Assembly: GCA_004556875.1 (NCBI GenBank)
Contig: SFFP01000035.1
Coordinates: 1-12,589, forward strand
Source of the DNA: Ruminococcus flavefaciens
Lineage (GTDB): Bacteria > Bacillota_A > Clostridia > Oscillospirales > Ruminococcaceae
Direction: 5' to 3'
Length of the DNA: 12,589 nucleotides
This document shows positions 5,618 through 12,589 of this stretch, piece after piece (positions within the stretch are counted from its first letter, which is position 1; the number at the start of each line of letters is the position of its first letter). The notes beneath the pieces are model-generated. The model saw only the letters and a list, made by a program, of their open reading frames with translations, was not told where the DNA came from and searched no databases. The translations under genes and the position numbers were made by a program.

Positions 5618-6286
5618 ATGAAAAAAGCAGCAGCAGTCATAGCAGCTGTACTTATAGCAGGATCAATGTGCGGTTGCTCGGGAAATAAAAACAAAAAGGG
5701 CGGCGCTTCGGGCGCTGAGGACAGACCTACAACATGGTCGGTACAGCAGCGTCAGCTTGAAAATGTAACTCCCCGTGACGGAGAGGAGCAGATATTCATT
5801 AAGCGCGATGAAGAGGACGAGGACAAGATATGCCTGATACAGGGCATTCTCTCAGAGGAGTCTGTAAATGACGAAAAACAGGCTCTTGACCTTATTGCTT
5901 CATATTCCGAGGTAATGGGCTTCAACGATGTGTATTCAGAGCTTAAATTCACGGATACAGTCGAGTATGACAAGAATATCGAATACAGGTTCGATCAGTA
6001 CTGCGGAGACCTGAAAGCAGGCTTTGTAAATCTTACAGTGGATACTTCTGTCGGAAACAAGGCTGTTGTGCTCAACAGCGGATACGAAGATACATGGGGC
6101 TTCAGCACAAAACCGAGAGTAAGCTCAAAGGAAGCTGTAAAGTGTGCGGCGGCAAAGTACAAGGTGGAGAAGGATACAGAGCCTGAGCTTACGATATGCA
6201 GCGGACCTGTGCTTGCATGGAAGGTGCCTGTTGATGAAAGCGGCGTATACGTGTATATAAACGCTGAAAACGGCGATATAATGTAA
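5618..6286 (+). CDS. FTP/PepSY-like lipoprotein (thermolysin-propeptide-like, no peptidase domain)
   Basis: A 222-residue predicted lipoprotein, second gene of the operon, 19 bases after the previous stop, with AAGGGGG (5602-5608) as ribosome binding site. The signal peptide ends in MCGC with lipidation at C20; an Asn/Lys/Gly spacer follows. Residues 98-155 or so resemble the FTP fold of M4 metallopeptidase propeptides: IEYRFDQYCGDLKAGF corresponds to the usual Y.F.Q...G..V.G segment, followed by a strand pair. Residues 165-222 resemble PepSY: a KEAVKCAAAKY helix, the LAWKVPV strand, then VYVYINAENGDIM, equivalent to the family's VDA.TGE. The chain ends where the catalytic domain would begin in a thermolysin-type protease, and no HExxH motif is present. 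Free-standing proteins of this kind may inhibit or chaperone secreted proteases; here that is inference. A terminator follows at 6292-6327. Confidence 0.85.
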   Translation: MKKAAAVIAAVLIAGSMCGCSGNKNKKGGASGAEDRPTTWSVQQRQLENVTPRDGEEQIFIKRDEEDEDKICLIQGILSEESVNDEKQALDLIASYSEVMGFNDVYSELKFTDTVEYDKNIEYRFDQYCGDLKAGFVNLTVDTSVGNKAVVLNSGYEDTWGFSTKPRVSSKEAVKCAAAKYKVEKDTEPELTICSGPVLAWKVPVDESGVYVYINAENGDIM

Positions 6287-6291
6287 AAGAA

Positions 6292-6327
6292 AAAAGGGAT
6301 ACATTCCTTGCGGAACATATCCCTTTT
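6292..6327. terminator. Bidirectional intrinsic terminator between convergent genes
   Basis: Perfect 10-bp arms AAAAGGGATA (6292-6301) and TATCCCTTTT (6318-6327), plus an inner stem TTCC/GGAA (6304-6307/6312-6315) capped by TTGC. The minus-strand reading ends in a long U-rich run and is the stronger direction; plus-strand reading ends in TTTT then mixed bases. It serves the lipoprotein operon on one side and the HPr-like gene on the other. Confidence 0.87.
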
Positions 6328-6348
6328 ACTTTGTGTTTTTGCTATATC

Positions 6349-6579
6349 TTACTTGACAATGAACTTGTCGATCTCTTTAAGGAACTTATCAGCATCATCT
6401 GTGTGCGCATTAAGCTGGATTGGCTTAGAGAGGTCAAGGCTGAAAATACCCATGATAGATTTAGCGTCTATAGCGTATCTTCCGGAAACAAGGTCAATAT
6501 CGAAATCATACTTCATAACGATGTTGACGAATTCCTTTACGTCGTTGATTGCCTGAAGATTAACAGTTGTTTTAGTCAT
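6349..6579 (-). CDS. HPr-family protein lacking the phosphocarrier histidine
   Basis: A 76-residue HPr-fold protein. The ATG (6577-6579) follows AGGAGGT (6586-6592) by 6 bases. The motif KSIMGIFSLDL (40-50) matches the HPr segment around regulatory Ser46 (KSIMGVMSLG), so S41 is the equivalent serine. The length and C-terminal helix (ADKFLKEIDKFI, 63-74) also fit HPr. The N-terminal active-site motif G(I/L)HARPA is absent: the equivalent region reads INDVKEFVN (11-19), with no histidine. It therefore cannot carry phosphate in the PTS as classical HPr does. It may act as a Crh-like regulatory protein through S41, or have another binding role; both are inferences. It is monocistronic, with its own promoter at 6664-6692 and a leader of about 80 bases, convergent with the lipoprotein operon. 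Confidence 0.88.
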   Translation of the reverse strand: MTKTTVNLQAINDVKEFVNIVMKYDFDIDLVSGRYAIDAKSIMGIFSLDLSKPIQLNAHTDDADKFLKEIDKFIVK

Positions 6580-6663
6580 ACTATTACCTCCTGTTTCAGA
6601 TGTCTGGGTTGTGTTTTTTTCTTGTTTATTTCTTTTTCAGCGGCTTTTCCTTACCGCAAATAT

Positions 6664-6692
6664 ATAATAGCACTAAAAAACGGCAGTGTCAA
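6664..6692 (-). promoter_or_regulatory. Consensus sigma-A promoter of the HPr-like gene
   Basis: On the minus strand, TTGACA (6687-6692), a 17-base spacer and TATTAT (6664-6669). The -35 is perfect and the -10 has one mismatch, suggesting strong expression. Confidence 0.87.
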
Positions 6693-6700
6693 GCCGTTTT
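6677..6700. promoter_or_regulatory. Inverted repeat surrounding the -35 box of the HPr-like gene (candidate operator)
   Basis: Perfect 8-bp arms AAAACGGC (6677-6684) and GCCGTTTT (6693-6700) flank an 8-base centre that contains the -35 hexamer. The geometry fits a repressor site. It does not match the catabolite-response consensus I know (TGWNANCGNTNWCA). Confidence 0.5.
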
Positions 6701-6855
6701 GGTAATTTTCGTCATTTCTGTGCAATAGATTGATACAGGAAAGGTGTTTTTTTATTGATAGCGGATAACTATTAAGAGTGCATAAAATATTTGAAGTAAA
6801 ATTGTATGATGTGCACATAACATATTGTGCATAATTTATGACGGACAGGTGAGTT

Positions 6856-8169
6856 ATGTATAAAATATACTTTATAACCTTTGGCTGTAAGGTCAATCAC
6901 TATGAGACTGAGTGCATGAAGTCGCTTTTTCGTGAGGCTGATTTTGAAATAACAGATATTCCTGACGATGCGGACGCTGTTGTGATAAATTCATGCACTG
7001 TGACATCATCAGGAGACAGCCGTGCACTGGCGGCACTGAGAAAGACAAGGGCGGCATTTCCAAATGCTGTCATAGCTCTCACAGGCTGTTATCCTCAGGC
7101 GAACAGGGAAGAGGCGGAAAAACTGACAGATGCGGACATAATCGCAGGCACAAAATACCGCAGCCGCATTGTGGGAATGGTAAAAAACTGTCTTGAGACA
7201 CGTTCACATATAGTTGAGATAGAGGATTACGGCAAGGGCGATATCTTCGAACCGCTTAAATGCACTCGCTTTGACAGCAATACCCGTGCTTTCGTCAAGA
7301 TACAGGACGGCTGTGACCAGTTTTGCTCATACTGTCTGATACCATTTGCGAGGGGCAGATGCCGCTCAAAGCCTATTGAGGTACTGGGTGACGAGGTGAG
7401 AGCTATTGCAGAGGGCGGCGTTAAGGAGATAGTCCTTTCGGGCATAAATCTGGCATTCTACGGCAGAAAGTGGGGCGGCGACCTTGCTGACGCTGTAGAG
7501 CTTTGTGCGGCTGAAAAGGGCATAGAGCGCATAAGGCTTGGCTCTTTAGAGCCTGAGATGATGTCCGAGGAGCTTCTTATGCGTCTGAAAGCCGTAAAGC
7601 AGTTCTGTCCCCAGTTTCATTTGTCGCTGCAAAGCGGCTGTGAGCGGACTCTGAAAGCCATGAACAGGAAATATACCGCCGCTGAGTATCTTGCACTGAC
7701 GGAGCGTATACGCGGAGTGTTCCCCGAATGTTCATTCACTACAGATGTAATGGTGGGATTTCCGCAGGAGACCGACGCTGACCATGCGGAGTCGGTGGAG
7801 TTCATACGCAGGATAGGCTTTGCGAAAGTCCATGTGTTCAGATATTCGCGGAGAAAGGGCACAAGGGCGGATAAAATGAGCGGACAGGTCAGCGAAAGCG
7901 TCAAGACTGTACGCTGGCAGGAGATGACTGCCGCCGCAGATGAAACAAGGGAAAAATACCTTGCCTCATTGGTGGGGAAAAGGGCAGAGGTGCTGTTTGA
8001 ACGTGAAAATTCTACAGAATTTCACCGCGGATATGCACCCGATTATACATTAATAAAAATTTCCCGAAAAAATCCCGAAAAAAGTTTGCGTAATCAGATA
8101 ATTAGTGTTATAATAGAAGAGTGTGGTCACGACTGCTGTTTTGGAAGCATTGTCGATGACCTGTGTTAA
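6856..8169 (+). CDS. mtaB: tRNA t6A37 C2-methylthiotransferase, MtaB type
   Basis: A 437-residue radical-SAM enzyme predicted to convert t6A37 to ms2t6A37 in tRNAs reading ANN codons. The N-terminal UPF0004 domain has its three cluster ligands: C11 (FGCKVN), C47 (NSCTVT) and C78 (TGCYPQ). The radical-SAM CxxxCxxC is C153, C157 and C160 (GCDQFCSYC), followed by PFARGR and the internal LSGINLAFYG, SLEP and SLQSGC motifs. A TRAM-like C-terminus (about 370-437) includes the HRGYAPDYTLI element typical of MtaB; its final strands are unusually Cys-rich (four Cys in the last 15 or so residues). FGCKVN and the Y.P.Y element favour MtaB over MiaB or RimO. The ribosome binding site is weak and close (AGGTGA, 6847-6852). 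The 276 bases upstream hold the HPr promoter but no convincing promoter for this gene; TATGAT at 6805-6810 lacks a good -35. Confidence 0.93.
   Translation: MYKIYFITFGCKVNHYETECMKSLFREADFEITDIPDDADAVVINSCTVTSSGDSRALAALRKTRAAFPNAVIALTGCYPQANREEAEKLTDADIIAGTKYRSRIVGMVKNCLETRSHIVEIEDYGKGDIFEPLKCTRFDSNTRAFVKIQDGCDQFCSYCLIPFARGRCRSKPIEVLGDEVRAIAEGGVKEIVLSGINLAFYGRKWGGDLADAVELCAAEKGIERIRLGSLEPEMMSEELLMRLKAVKQFCPQFHLSLQSGCERTLKAMNRKYTAAEYLALTERIRGVFPECSFTTDVMVGFPQETDADHAESVEFIRRIGFAKVHVFRYSRRKGTRADKMSGQVSESVKTVRWQEMTAAADETREKYLASLVGKRAEVLFERENSTEFHRGYAPDYTLIKISRKNPEKSLRNQIISVIIEECGHDCCFGSIVDDLC
8086..8114 (+). promoter_or_regulatory. Candidate purL promoter inside the 3' end of mtaB
   Basis: TTGCGT (8086-8091), a 17-base spacer and a perfect TATAAT (8109-8114) preceded by TGT (extended -10). 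It would give purL a leader of about 175 bases containing the inverted-repeat element at 8179-8258. A second TATAAT at 8178-8183 lacks a good -35. Confidence 0.6.
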
Positions 8170-8178
8170 TGCAGATGT

Positions 8179-8258
8179 ATAATGCATAATTCATAATTGT
8201 GGTGTCGCTTTGCGGCGACGGTTTTGATGAAGCATTTTCTTGAAGAATTATGCATTAT
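8179..8258. repeat. MITE-like inverted-repeat element in the purL leader
   Basis: Perfect 14-bp arms ATAATGCATAATTC (8179-8192) and GAATTATGCATTAT (8245-8258) enclose 52 bases. Inside are a second short TTCATAATTGTG unit and a small GC hairpin, GTCGC (8204-8208) / GCGAC (8215-8219). A further GAATTGTGAGTTATGAATTA copy of the same motif follows (8260-8277). Such TTCATAATT/AATTATGAA repeats resemble small dispersed non-coding elements seen in many genomes; dispersal cannot be tested from one window. The GC hairpin has only a short T run after it, so it is at best a weak terminator. Confidence 0.65.
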
Positions 8259-8298
8259 GAATTGTGAGTTATGAATTAATTTGAAGGGAGACTGAATT

Positions 8299-11200
8299 AT
8301 GTCCGTATTCAGAATTTACGTTGAAAAGAAGCCTGAATTTGCAGTTGAAGCACAGTCTGTGCTCAGCGATATCAAAACTGCCCTCAGACTCAATATCTCA
8401 GGTGTCCGTATCCTCAACAGATACGACGCAGACAAGCTCAGCGAGGAGGATTTCAAGGCTGCTATAAATACAGTTTTCTCAGAGCCTGCTGTTGACGTTG
8501 TGTATGATGAGCTCCCACAGGTCAGCGAGTCTGACCGTATATTTGCTGTTGAGTATCTCCCCGGACAGTTTGACCAGAGAGCAGACAGCTGTGAGCAGTG
8601 TATACAGATACTCCGTCAGGGCGAGAGATGCCGCGTAAGAAATGCAAGAGTTTATATCATCTCAGGCATTATCAGCGACGATGATTTCGCAAAGCTCAAG
8701 GCTTACATCATAAACCCTGTTGAGAGCCGCGAAGCTTCACTTGAAACTGTAAAGACTCTCGATACAAATTACGATATACCTACTACTGTTGAGGAGCTTG
8801 AAGGCTTTATCAATCTCAATGCTTTCGGTCTCCACGCTTTTGTTGATAAATTCGGTCTTGCTATGGACTATGATGATATCAAGTTCTGTCAGGACTATTT
8901 CCGCAATGAGGAAAAGCGCAACCCTACTATCACTGAGATACGTATGATAGATACTTACTGGTCTGACCACTGCCGTCATACCACATTCCTCACCAATATT
9001 GAGAACGTAAAGATAGCTGCTCCTTATATAAAGGATACATACGATATGTATATCAATGTCCGTGAAGAGCTGGGCAGAACGGACAAGCCCGTTACTCTCA
9101 TGGACCTCGGTACTATTGCCGCTAAGAAGCTGAAGGCTGACGGAAAACTGCCTGACCTTGACGAGAGCGAAGAGATAAATGCCTGCTCTGTAAAGATAAA
9201 GGTGGATATCGACGGTCAGCTTGAAGACTGGATACTCATGTTCAAGAACGAGACACATAACCACCCCACTGAGATAGAGCCTTTCGGCGGTGCTGCTACT
9301 TGTCTCGGCGGCGCTATCCGTGACCCTCTTTCAGGACGTTCATACGTATATCAGGCTATGCGTGTAACAGGTGCGGCTAATCCCCTCGTTCCTGTTGAGG
9401 ACACTATCGCAGGCAAGCTCCCACAGAGAAAGATAACTCTCGGAGCTGCAAACGGCTACAGCTCATACGGCAACCAGATAGGTCTTGCTACAGGTCATGT
9501 TGCTGAGGTATACCATCCCGGCTATGTTGCAAAGCGTATGGAGATAGGTGCTGTTCTCGGTGCTGCTCCTGCTGAGAATATCCGCAGAGAAAGACCTGTT
9601 CCGGGCAATATCGTTATACTTCTCGGCGGCAAGACAGGACGCGACGGCTGCGGCGGTGCAACAGGTTCATCAAAGTCTCATACATTAGAGTCACTTGAAC
9701 ACTGCGGCGCAGAGGTACAGAAGGGTAATCCTCCTGAGGAGAGAAAGCTCCAGAGACTGTTCCGCAATCCTGAGGTAACTAAGATGATAAAGCGCTGCAA
9801 CGACTTCGGTGCAGGCGGCGTATCCGTTGCTATCGGTGAGCTGACAGACGGTCTTGTTATCAACCTCAATGCAGTACCTAAGAAGTACGACGGTCTTGAC
9901 GGTACTGAAATAGCTATTTCCGAGTCACAGGAGAGAATGGCTGTTGTCATCGCTCCCGAGGATATGGATAAATTCATGGAAGAGGCTGCAAAGGAGAACC
10001 TTGAAGCTACTCACGTTGCTGATGTTGTTGAAGAGGCTCGCCTTAAAATGGTATGGAACGGCAACACTATCGTTGACCTGTCCCGTGAGTTCCTCAATTC
10101 AAACGGTGCTCCTAAGTTCACCGACATCGAGGTAGAAGCTCCTCTTCCGCCAACTGTTGAGGAGACAGCAGATACAGCTGAGGCATGGTCACAGCTCATG
10201 TCAAACCTCAATGTATGCTCACAGAAGGGCCTTATCGAGAAATTCGACTCTACTATCGGTGCAGGTACAGTCCTCATGCCTTTCGGCGGTGTTTACCAGA
10301 TGTCACCTTCACAGGCTATGGCTGCAAAGATACCTGTATTAAAGGGCGAGACAAATACCTGCTCACTTATGGGTTGGGGCTATAACCCTGATATATCCGA
10401 AAAGTCACCTTATCACGGCGCAATGCTTGCTGTTATCGAGTCTATCGCTAAGGTAGTCGCAGCAGGCGGTTCTTACAAGAAGTGCTGGCTCACATTCCAG
10501 GAATACTTCGAGAGAACTCAGAACGATCCGCTCCGCTGGGGCAAGCCTATGGCTGCTCTTCTCGGTGCTTTCAAGGCACAGCTTGAGCTTTCATGCGGTT
10601 CTATCGGCGGTAAGGACTCAATGTCAGGTACTTTCGAGAAGATAGACGTACCTCCTACACTTGTTTCATTTGCTGTTTCTACTGCAATGGCAGACAAGAT
10701 AGTTTCTACAGAATTCAAGGGCGCAGGAAATACAGTTATCTCTATCGTTCCTGAGTATGATGAGAACGGTCTTCCTAAGTGGGACAGCATAAAGGCTTGC
10801 TTCGACAAGGTAGAGAAGATAATCGCTGACGACCGTGCTAATGCTATATGGACAAACGGCTACGGCGGATTTGCTGAAGGTATCGCTAAGATGTGCTTCG
10901 GCAACAAGATAGGCTTTGAGTTTACTGCTCACCTTTCTGGCAATGAGCTGTTCAAGCCTTGCTACGGCGCTTTCATCATCGAGCTGAAGGGCGACGCAAA
11001 GGCTGACGAGAAGGTTATCGGTAAGACTATCTCTGATTACAAGATAATCTGCCGTGACTATACACTTAGTCTTGACAATCTCCAGAGAATTTGGGAAGCT
11101 AAGCTTGAGCCCGTATTCCCATGCCGCATAAAGACTACTGACACAACTCCTCAGACATATTCTTCACCAAACCGTATACAGCTCTCAGCTTCCACAAAGA

Positions 11201-12003
11201 TAGCTAAGCCAAGAGTTCTTATCCCTGTATTCCCGGGTACTAACTGCGAATACGACACAGCAAGAGCCTTTGAAAAGGCAGGTGCAAAGCCTGAGGTAGT
11301 AGTTATCCGCAACCTCTCCGCAGGCGATATCGAGGAGAGTGTAAGATACTTCGAGAGTGCAGTAAGACGCTCAGAGATAATCATGATCCCCGGCGGCTTC
11401 AGCGGCGGTGACGAGCCTGAGGGAAGCGGTAAGTTCATTACAGCATTCTTCCGCAATCCTAAGATAAAGGACGCAGTTCACGACCTGCTCAAGAACCGTG
11501 ACGGACTTATGCTCGGTATCTGCAACGGCTTCCAGGCACTTATCAAGCTGGGACTCGTTCCTTACGGCGAGATAATCGACATGGCTGACGACGCTCCTAC
11601 ACTTACATTCAATACTATCAACCGTCACCAGTCCATGATGGTAAATACAAGAATTGCCTCAAACAAGAGCCCGTGGCTCTATGGCTGTGAGGTAGGCGAT
11701 ATACACACAGTTGCTATCTCACACGGCGAGGGACGCTTCGTAGCTCCTGCAAGTCTCATTCAGCAGCTTGCTAACAACGGTCAGATAGCTACACAGTACG
11801 TAGACCTTGACGGCAATCCTACAATGGATATCCGTTATAATCCAAATACATCTATCGAAGCTATCGAGGGTATTACTTCACCTGACGGACGAGTATTCGG
11901 TAAAATGGGTCACTCCGAGCGTAAGGGCAGCTACATCTGCAAGAATGTTCAGGGCGAAAAGGATCAGAAGATATTCGAGAGCGGCGTTAAGTACTTCAGC
12001 TAA
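8299..12003 (+). CDS. purL: Phosphoribosylformylglycinamidine synthase, single-chain clostridial type
   Basis: A 1234-residue enzyme of purine synthesis: FGAR + ATP + glutamine to FGAM + ADP + Pi + glutamate. The start follows AAGGGAG (8284-8290) by 8 bases. Order of domains: an N-terminal PurS-like region (about 1-150), then a linker leading to SDHCRHTTF (H224, H227). The first synthetase half has the nucleotide-binding motif NETHNHPTEIEPFGG (from N317) and FGAGG (503-507). A second, more degenerate synthetase half contains CGSIGGKDSMSG (from C766). The C-terminal class I glutaminase starts near 970 with LGICNGFQ (nucleophile C1075) and SHGEGRF (H1142, E1144). All key residues are intact. 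One long chain with a glutaminase replaces the separate PurS, PurL and PurQ of Bacilli, matching the clostridial single-chain family. Codon use is strongly biased, as in a highly expressed gene. No other pur genes and no purine riboswitch are visible nearby. Confidence 0.97.
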   Translation: MSVFRIYVEKKPEFAVEAQSVLSDIKTALRLNISGVRILNRYDADKLSEEDFKAAINTVFSEPAVDVVYDELPQVSESDRIFAVEYLPGQFDQRADSCEQCIQILRQGERCRVRNARVYIISGIISDDDFAKLKAYIINPVESREASLETVKTLDTNYDIPTTVEELEGFINLNAFGLHAFVDKFGLAMDYDDIKFCQDYFRNEEKRNPTITEIRMIDTYWSDHCRHTTFLTNIENVKIAAPYIKDTYDMYINVREELGRTDKPVTLMDLGTIAAKKLKADGKLPDLDESEEINACSVKIKVDIDGQLEDWILMFKNETHNHPTEIEPFGGAATCLGGAIRDPLSGRSYVYQAMRVTGAANPLVPVEDTIAGKLPQRKITLGAANGYSSYGNQIGLATGHVAEVYHPGYVAKRMEIGAVLGAAPAENIRRERPVPGNIVILLGGKTGRDGCGGATGSSKSHTLESLEHCGAEVQKGNPPEERKLQRLFRNPEVTKMIKRCNDFGAGGVSVAIGELTDGLVINLNAVPKKYDGLDGTEIAISESQERMAVVIAPEDMDKFMEEAAKENLEATHVADVVEEARLKMVWNGNTIVDLSREFLNSNGAPKFTDIEVEAPLPPTVEETADTAEAWSQLMSNLNVCSQKGLIEKFDSTIGAGTVLMPFGGVYQMSPSQAMAAKIPVLKGETNTCSLMGWGYNPDISEKSPYHGAMLAVIESIAKVVAAGGSYKKCWLTFQEYFERTQNDPLRWGKPMAALLGAFKAQLELSCGSIGGKDSMSGTFEKIDVPPTLVSFAVSTAMADKIVSTEFKGAGNTVISIVPEYDENGLPKWDSIKACFDKVEKIIADDRANAIWTNGYGGFAEGIAKMCFGNKIGFEFTAHLSGNELFKPCYGAFIIELKGDAKADEKVIGKTISDYKIICRDYTLSLDNLQRIWEAKLEPVFPCRIKTTDTTPQTYSSPNRIQLSASTKIAKPRVLIPVFPGTNCEYDTARAFEKAGAKPEVVVIRNLSAGDIEESVRYFESAVRRSEIIMIPGGFSGGDEPEGSGKFITAFFRNPKIKDAVHDLLKNRDGLMLGICNGFQALIKLGLVPYGEIIDMADDAPTLTFNTINRHQSMMVNTRIASNKSPWLYGCEVGDIHTVAISHGEGRFVAPASLIQQLANNGQIATQYVDLDGNPTMDIRYNPNTSIEAIEGITSPDGRVFGKMGHSERKGSYICKNVQGEKDQKIFESGVKYFS

Positions 12004-12022
12004 GCAGCTTTCATCGTTAATC

Positions 12023-12052
12023 AAAAGGGACGGAAAAAACCGTCCCTTTTTT
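12023..12052 (+). terminator. Strong intrinsic terminator of purL
   Basis: Perfect 11-bp stem AAAAGGGACGG (12023-12033) / CCGTCCCTTTT (12040-12050) with an A6 loop and a T run to 12052. It lies 20 bases after the purL stop codon. Confidence 0.95.
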
Positions 12053-12102
12053 GCGGTGTGACCGACCACTGATAAATGAAATACAACAAGGAGAAAAGAA
12101 AA

Positions 12103-12589
12103 ATGAAAATTACAAAGATAATCTCAGCAATAATGGCAGTTCTTATTACAGGTGCTTCCATGAACTATTTAACGGATACAAGTGTCGATACTGCGGCTTA
12201 TACGGTATCAGCTGCATCTTCTTCCGTAGAGATAAAAGACGGCGCAAGACTTTTTTTGACAATGAAACCGGGTGAGGTAAAGGAAATAGTACCCGGGGAG
12301 ATCATCGTATTCGGTGATAATAATTATATCAAAAATATTGAGATAGATGCTGTTTCACTGGACAAGAATTTAGTTATCCTTGATAAGAAAGTAGTTACCA
12401 AAACAGGATCTTTTCAGGATGGTATCAGGTATTCGGATCCGAATGGGGGAAAGGGTGAACTTGTATACAAAGACGGCATATCATACTCTCTCAATCTGAA
12501 GATAAAAGTAGCCGACAATGCTCCTAAGAGCGGTTTAAGAATTCAGGTCACTGTAAAAAAGGCAACTGATGTGAACGGAAAGAATATTA
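12103..12589 (+). CDS. Secreted protein with beta-rich domain, partial (C-terminus off the window)
   Basis: The first 162 codons of a frame that stays open to the right edge. The ATG at 12103 follows AAGGAG (12088-12093) by 9 bases. The N-terminus is a Sec signal peptide: KITK, then a hydrophobic stretch at about residues 6-22. Cleavage is plausible near TVSA-AS (residue 37), and there is no lipobox, so the product is probably exported and free or anchored further on. Residues 40-162 alternate hydrophobic and charged positions, typical of a beta-sandwich. The segment YSLNLKIKVADNAPKSGLRI, followed by a VTVKKATDVNGK strand, resembles the end of cohesin- or Ig-like modules of cellulosome and surface proteins, but the match is weak and the domain is not identified. 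No clear promoter lies in the 50 bases between the purL terminator and the start. Confidence 0.82.
   Translation, partial: MKITKIISAIMAVLITGASMNYLTDTSVDTAAYTVSAASSSVEIKDGARLFLTMKPGEVKEIVPGEIIVFGDNNYIKNIEIDAVSLDKNLVILDKKVVTKTGSFQDGIRYSDPNGGKGELVYKDGISYSLNLKIKVADNAPKSGLRIQVTVKKATDVNGKNI

Noticed and set aside
6331..6705. Plus-strand open frame opposite the HPr-like gene
   Set aside because: The minus-strand frame has a ribosome binding site, a consensus promoter and the HPr serine motif; the plus-strand product is Cys/Phe-rich without any domain.
8115..8298. Purine riboswitch ahead of purL
   Set aside because: The conserved core of purine or PRPP-type riboswitches is not visible; the leader is dominated by AT-rich inverted repeats.
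8737..9264. Minus-strand open frame of 175 codons inside purL
   Set aside because: It lies fully within conserved PurL coding sequence and arises from its codon bias.
12051..12077. Possible promoter TTGCGG ... TAAATG for the last gene
   Set aside because: Both boxes match poorly and the -35 overlaps the terminator T run; read-through or a start outside these motifs cannot be excluded.

Overview
The window looks like chromosomal DNA of a low-to-mid GC Gram-positive anaerobe of the Clostridia. A Ruminococcus-like member of the Oscillospiraceae fits best. The evidence is the strong AGGAGG-type ribosome binding sites, near-consensus sigma-A promoters with 17-bp spacers, a single-chain clostridial-type PurL of 1234 residues, a MtaB-type methylthiotransferase, an HPr-like protein without the catalytic histidine, and lipoproteins with Thr/Lys-rich linkers. 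The genus is an inference from style and gene content; no rRNA or other marker is present.

Layout, left to right. (1) 1-1139, minus strand: an operon of at least three small membrane-protein genes. Two are clear DUF2975-type paralogues whose 3' ends are almost identical in DNA. The third runs off the left edge. (2) 1140-1497: a divergent intergenic region with a consensus promoter on each strand and a cluster of TTTATC-type repeats and inverted repeats between them. (3) 1498-3803, plus strand: a beta-CASP metallo-beta-lactamase RNase-like protein, translationally coupled (TAATG) to a zinc-ribbon multi-pass membrane protein, then a terminator. (4) 3872-4713: a monocistronic gene for a degenerate receiver plus degenerate GGDEF-like protein, with an inverted repeat covering its -35 box. 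(5) 4737-4854: a terminator region with three complementary segments that can fold in two mutually exclusive ways. (6) 4892-6286: two lipoprotein genes in one operon. The first ends in a domain resembling one found at the C-termini of polymorphic toxins. The second looks like the FTP/PepSY propeptide of thermolysin-type proteases without the protease. (7) 6292-6692: a two-way terminator, then a convergent minus-strand HPr-like gene with its own consensus promoter. (8) 6856-8169: mtaB. (9) 8086-12052: purL. Its likely promoter lies inside the end of mtaB, its leader carries a MITE-like inverted-repeat element, and a strong terminator follows. (10) 12103-12589: the start of a secreted protein that runs off the right edge.

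Functionally this is a mix of housekeeping genes (RNA processing, tRNA modification, purine synthesis) and cell-envelope or signalling genes of unknown role. I see no phage, transposase, CRISPR array or complete defence system. The least explained parts are the lipoprotein pair, the DUF2975 operon with its repeat-rich control region, and the inactive-looking signalling proteins (GGDEF-like and HPr-like).
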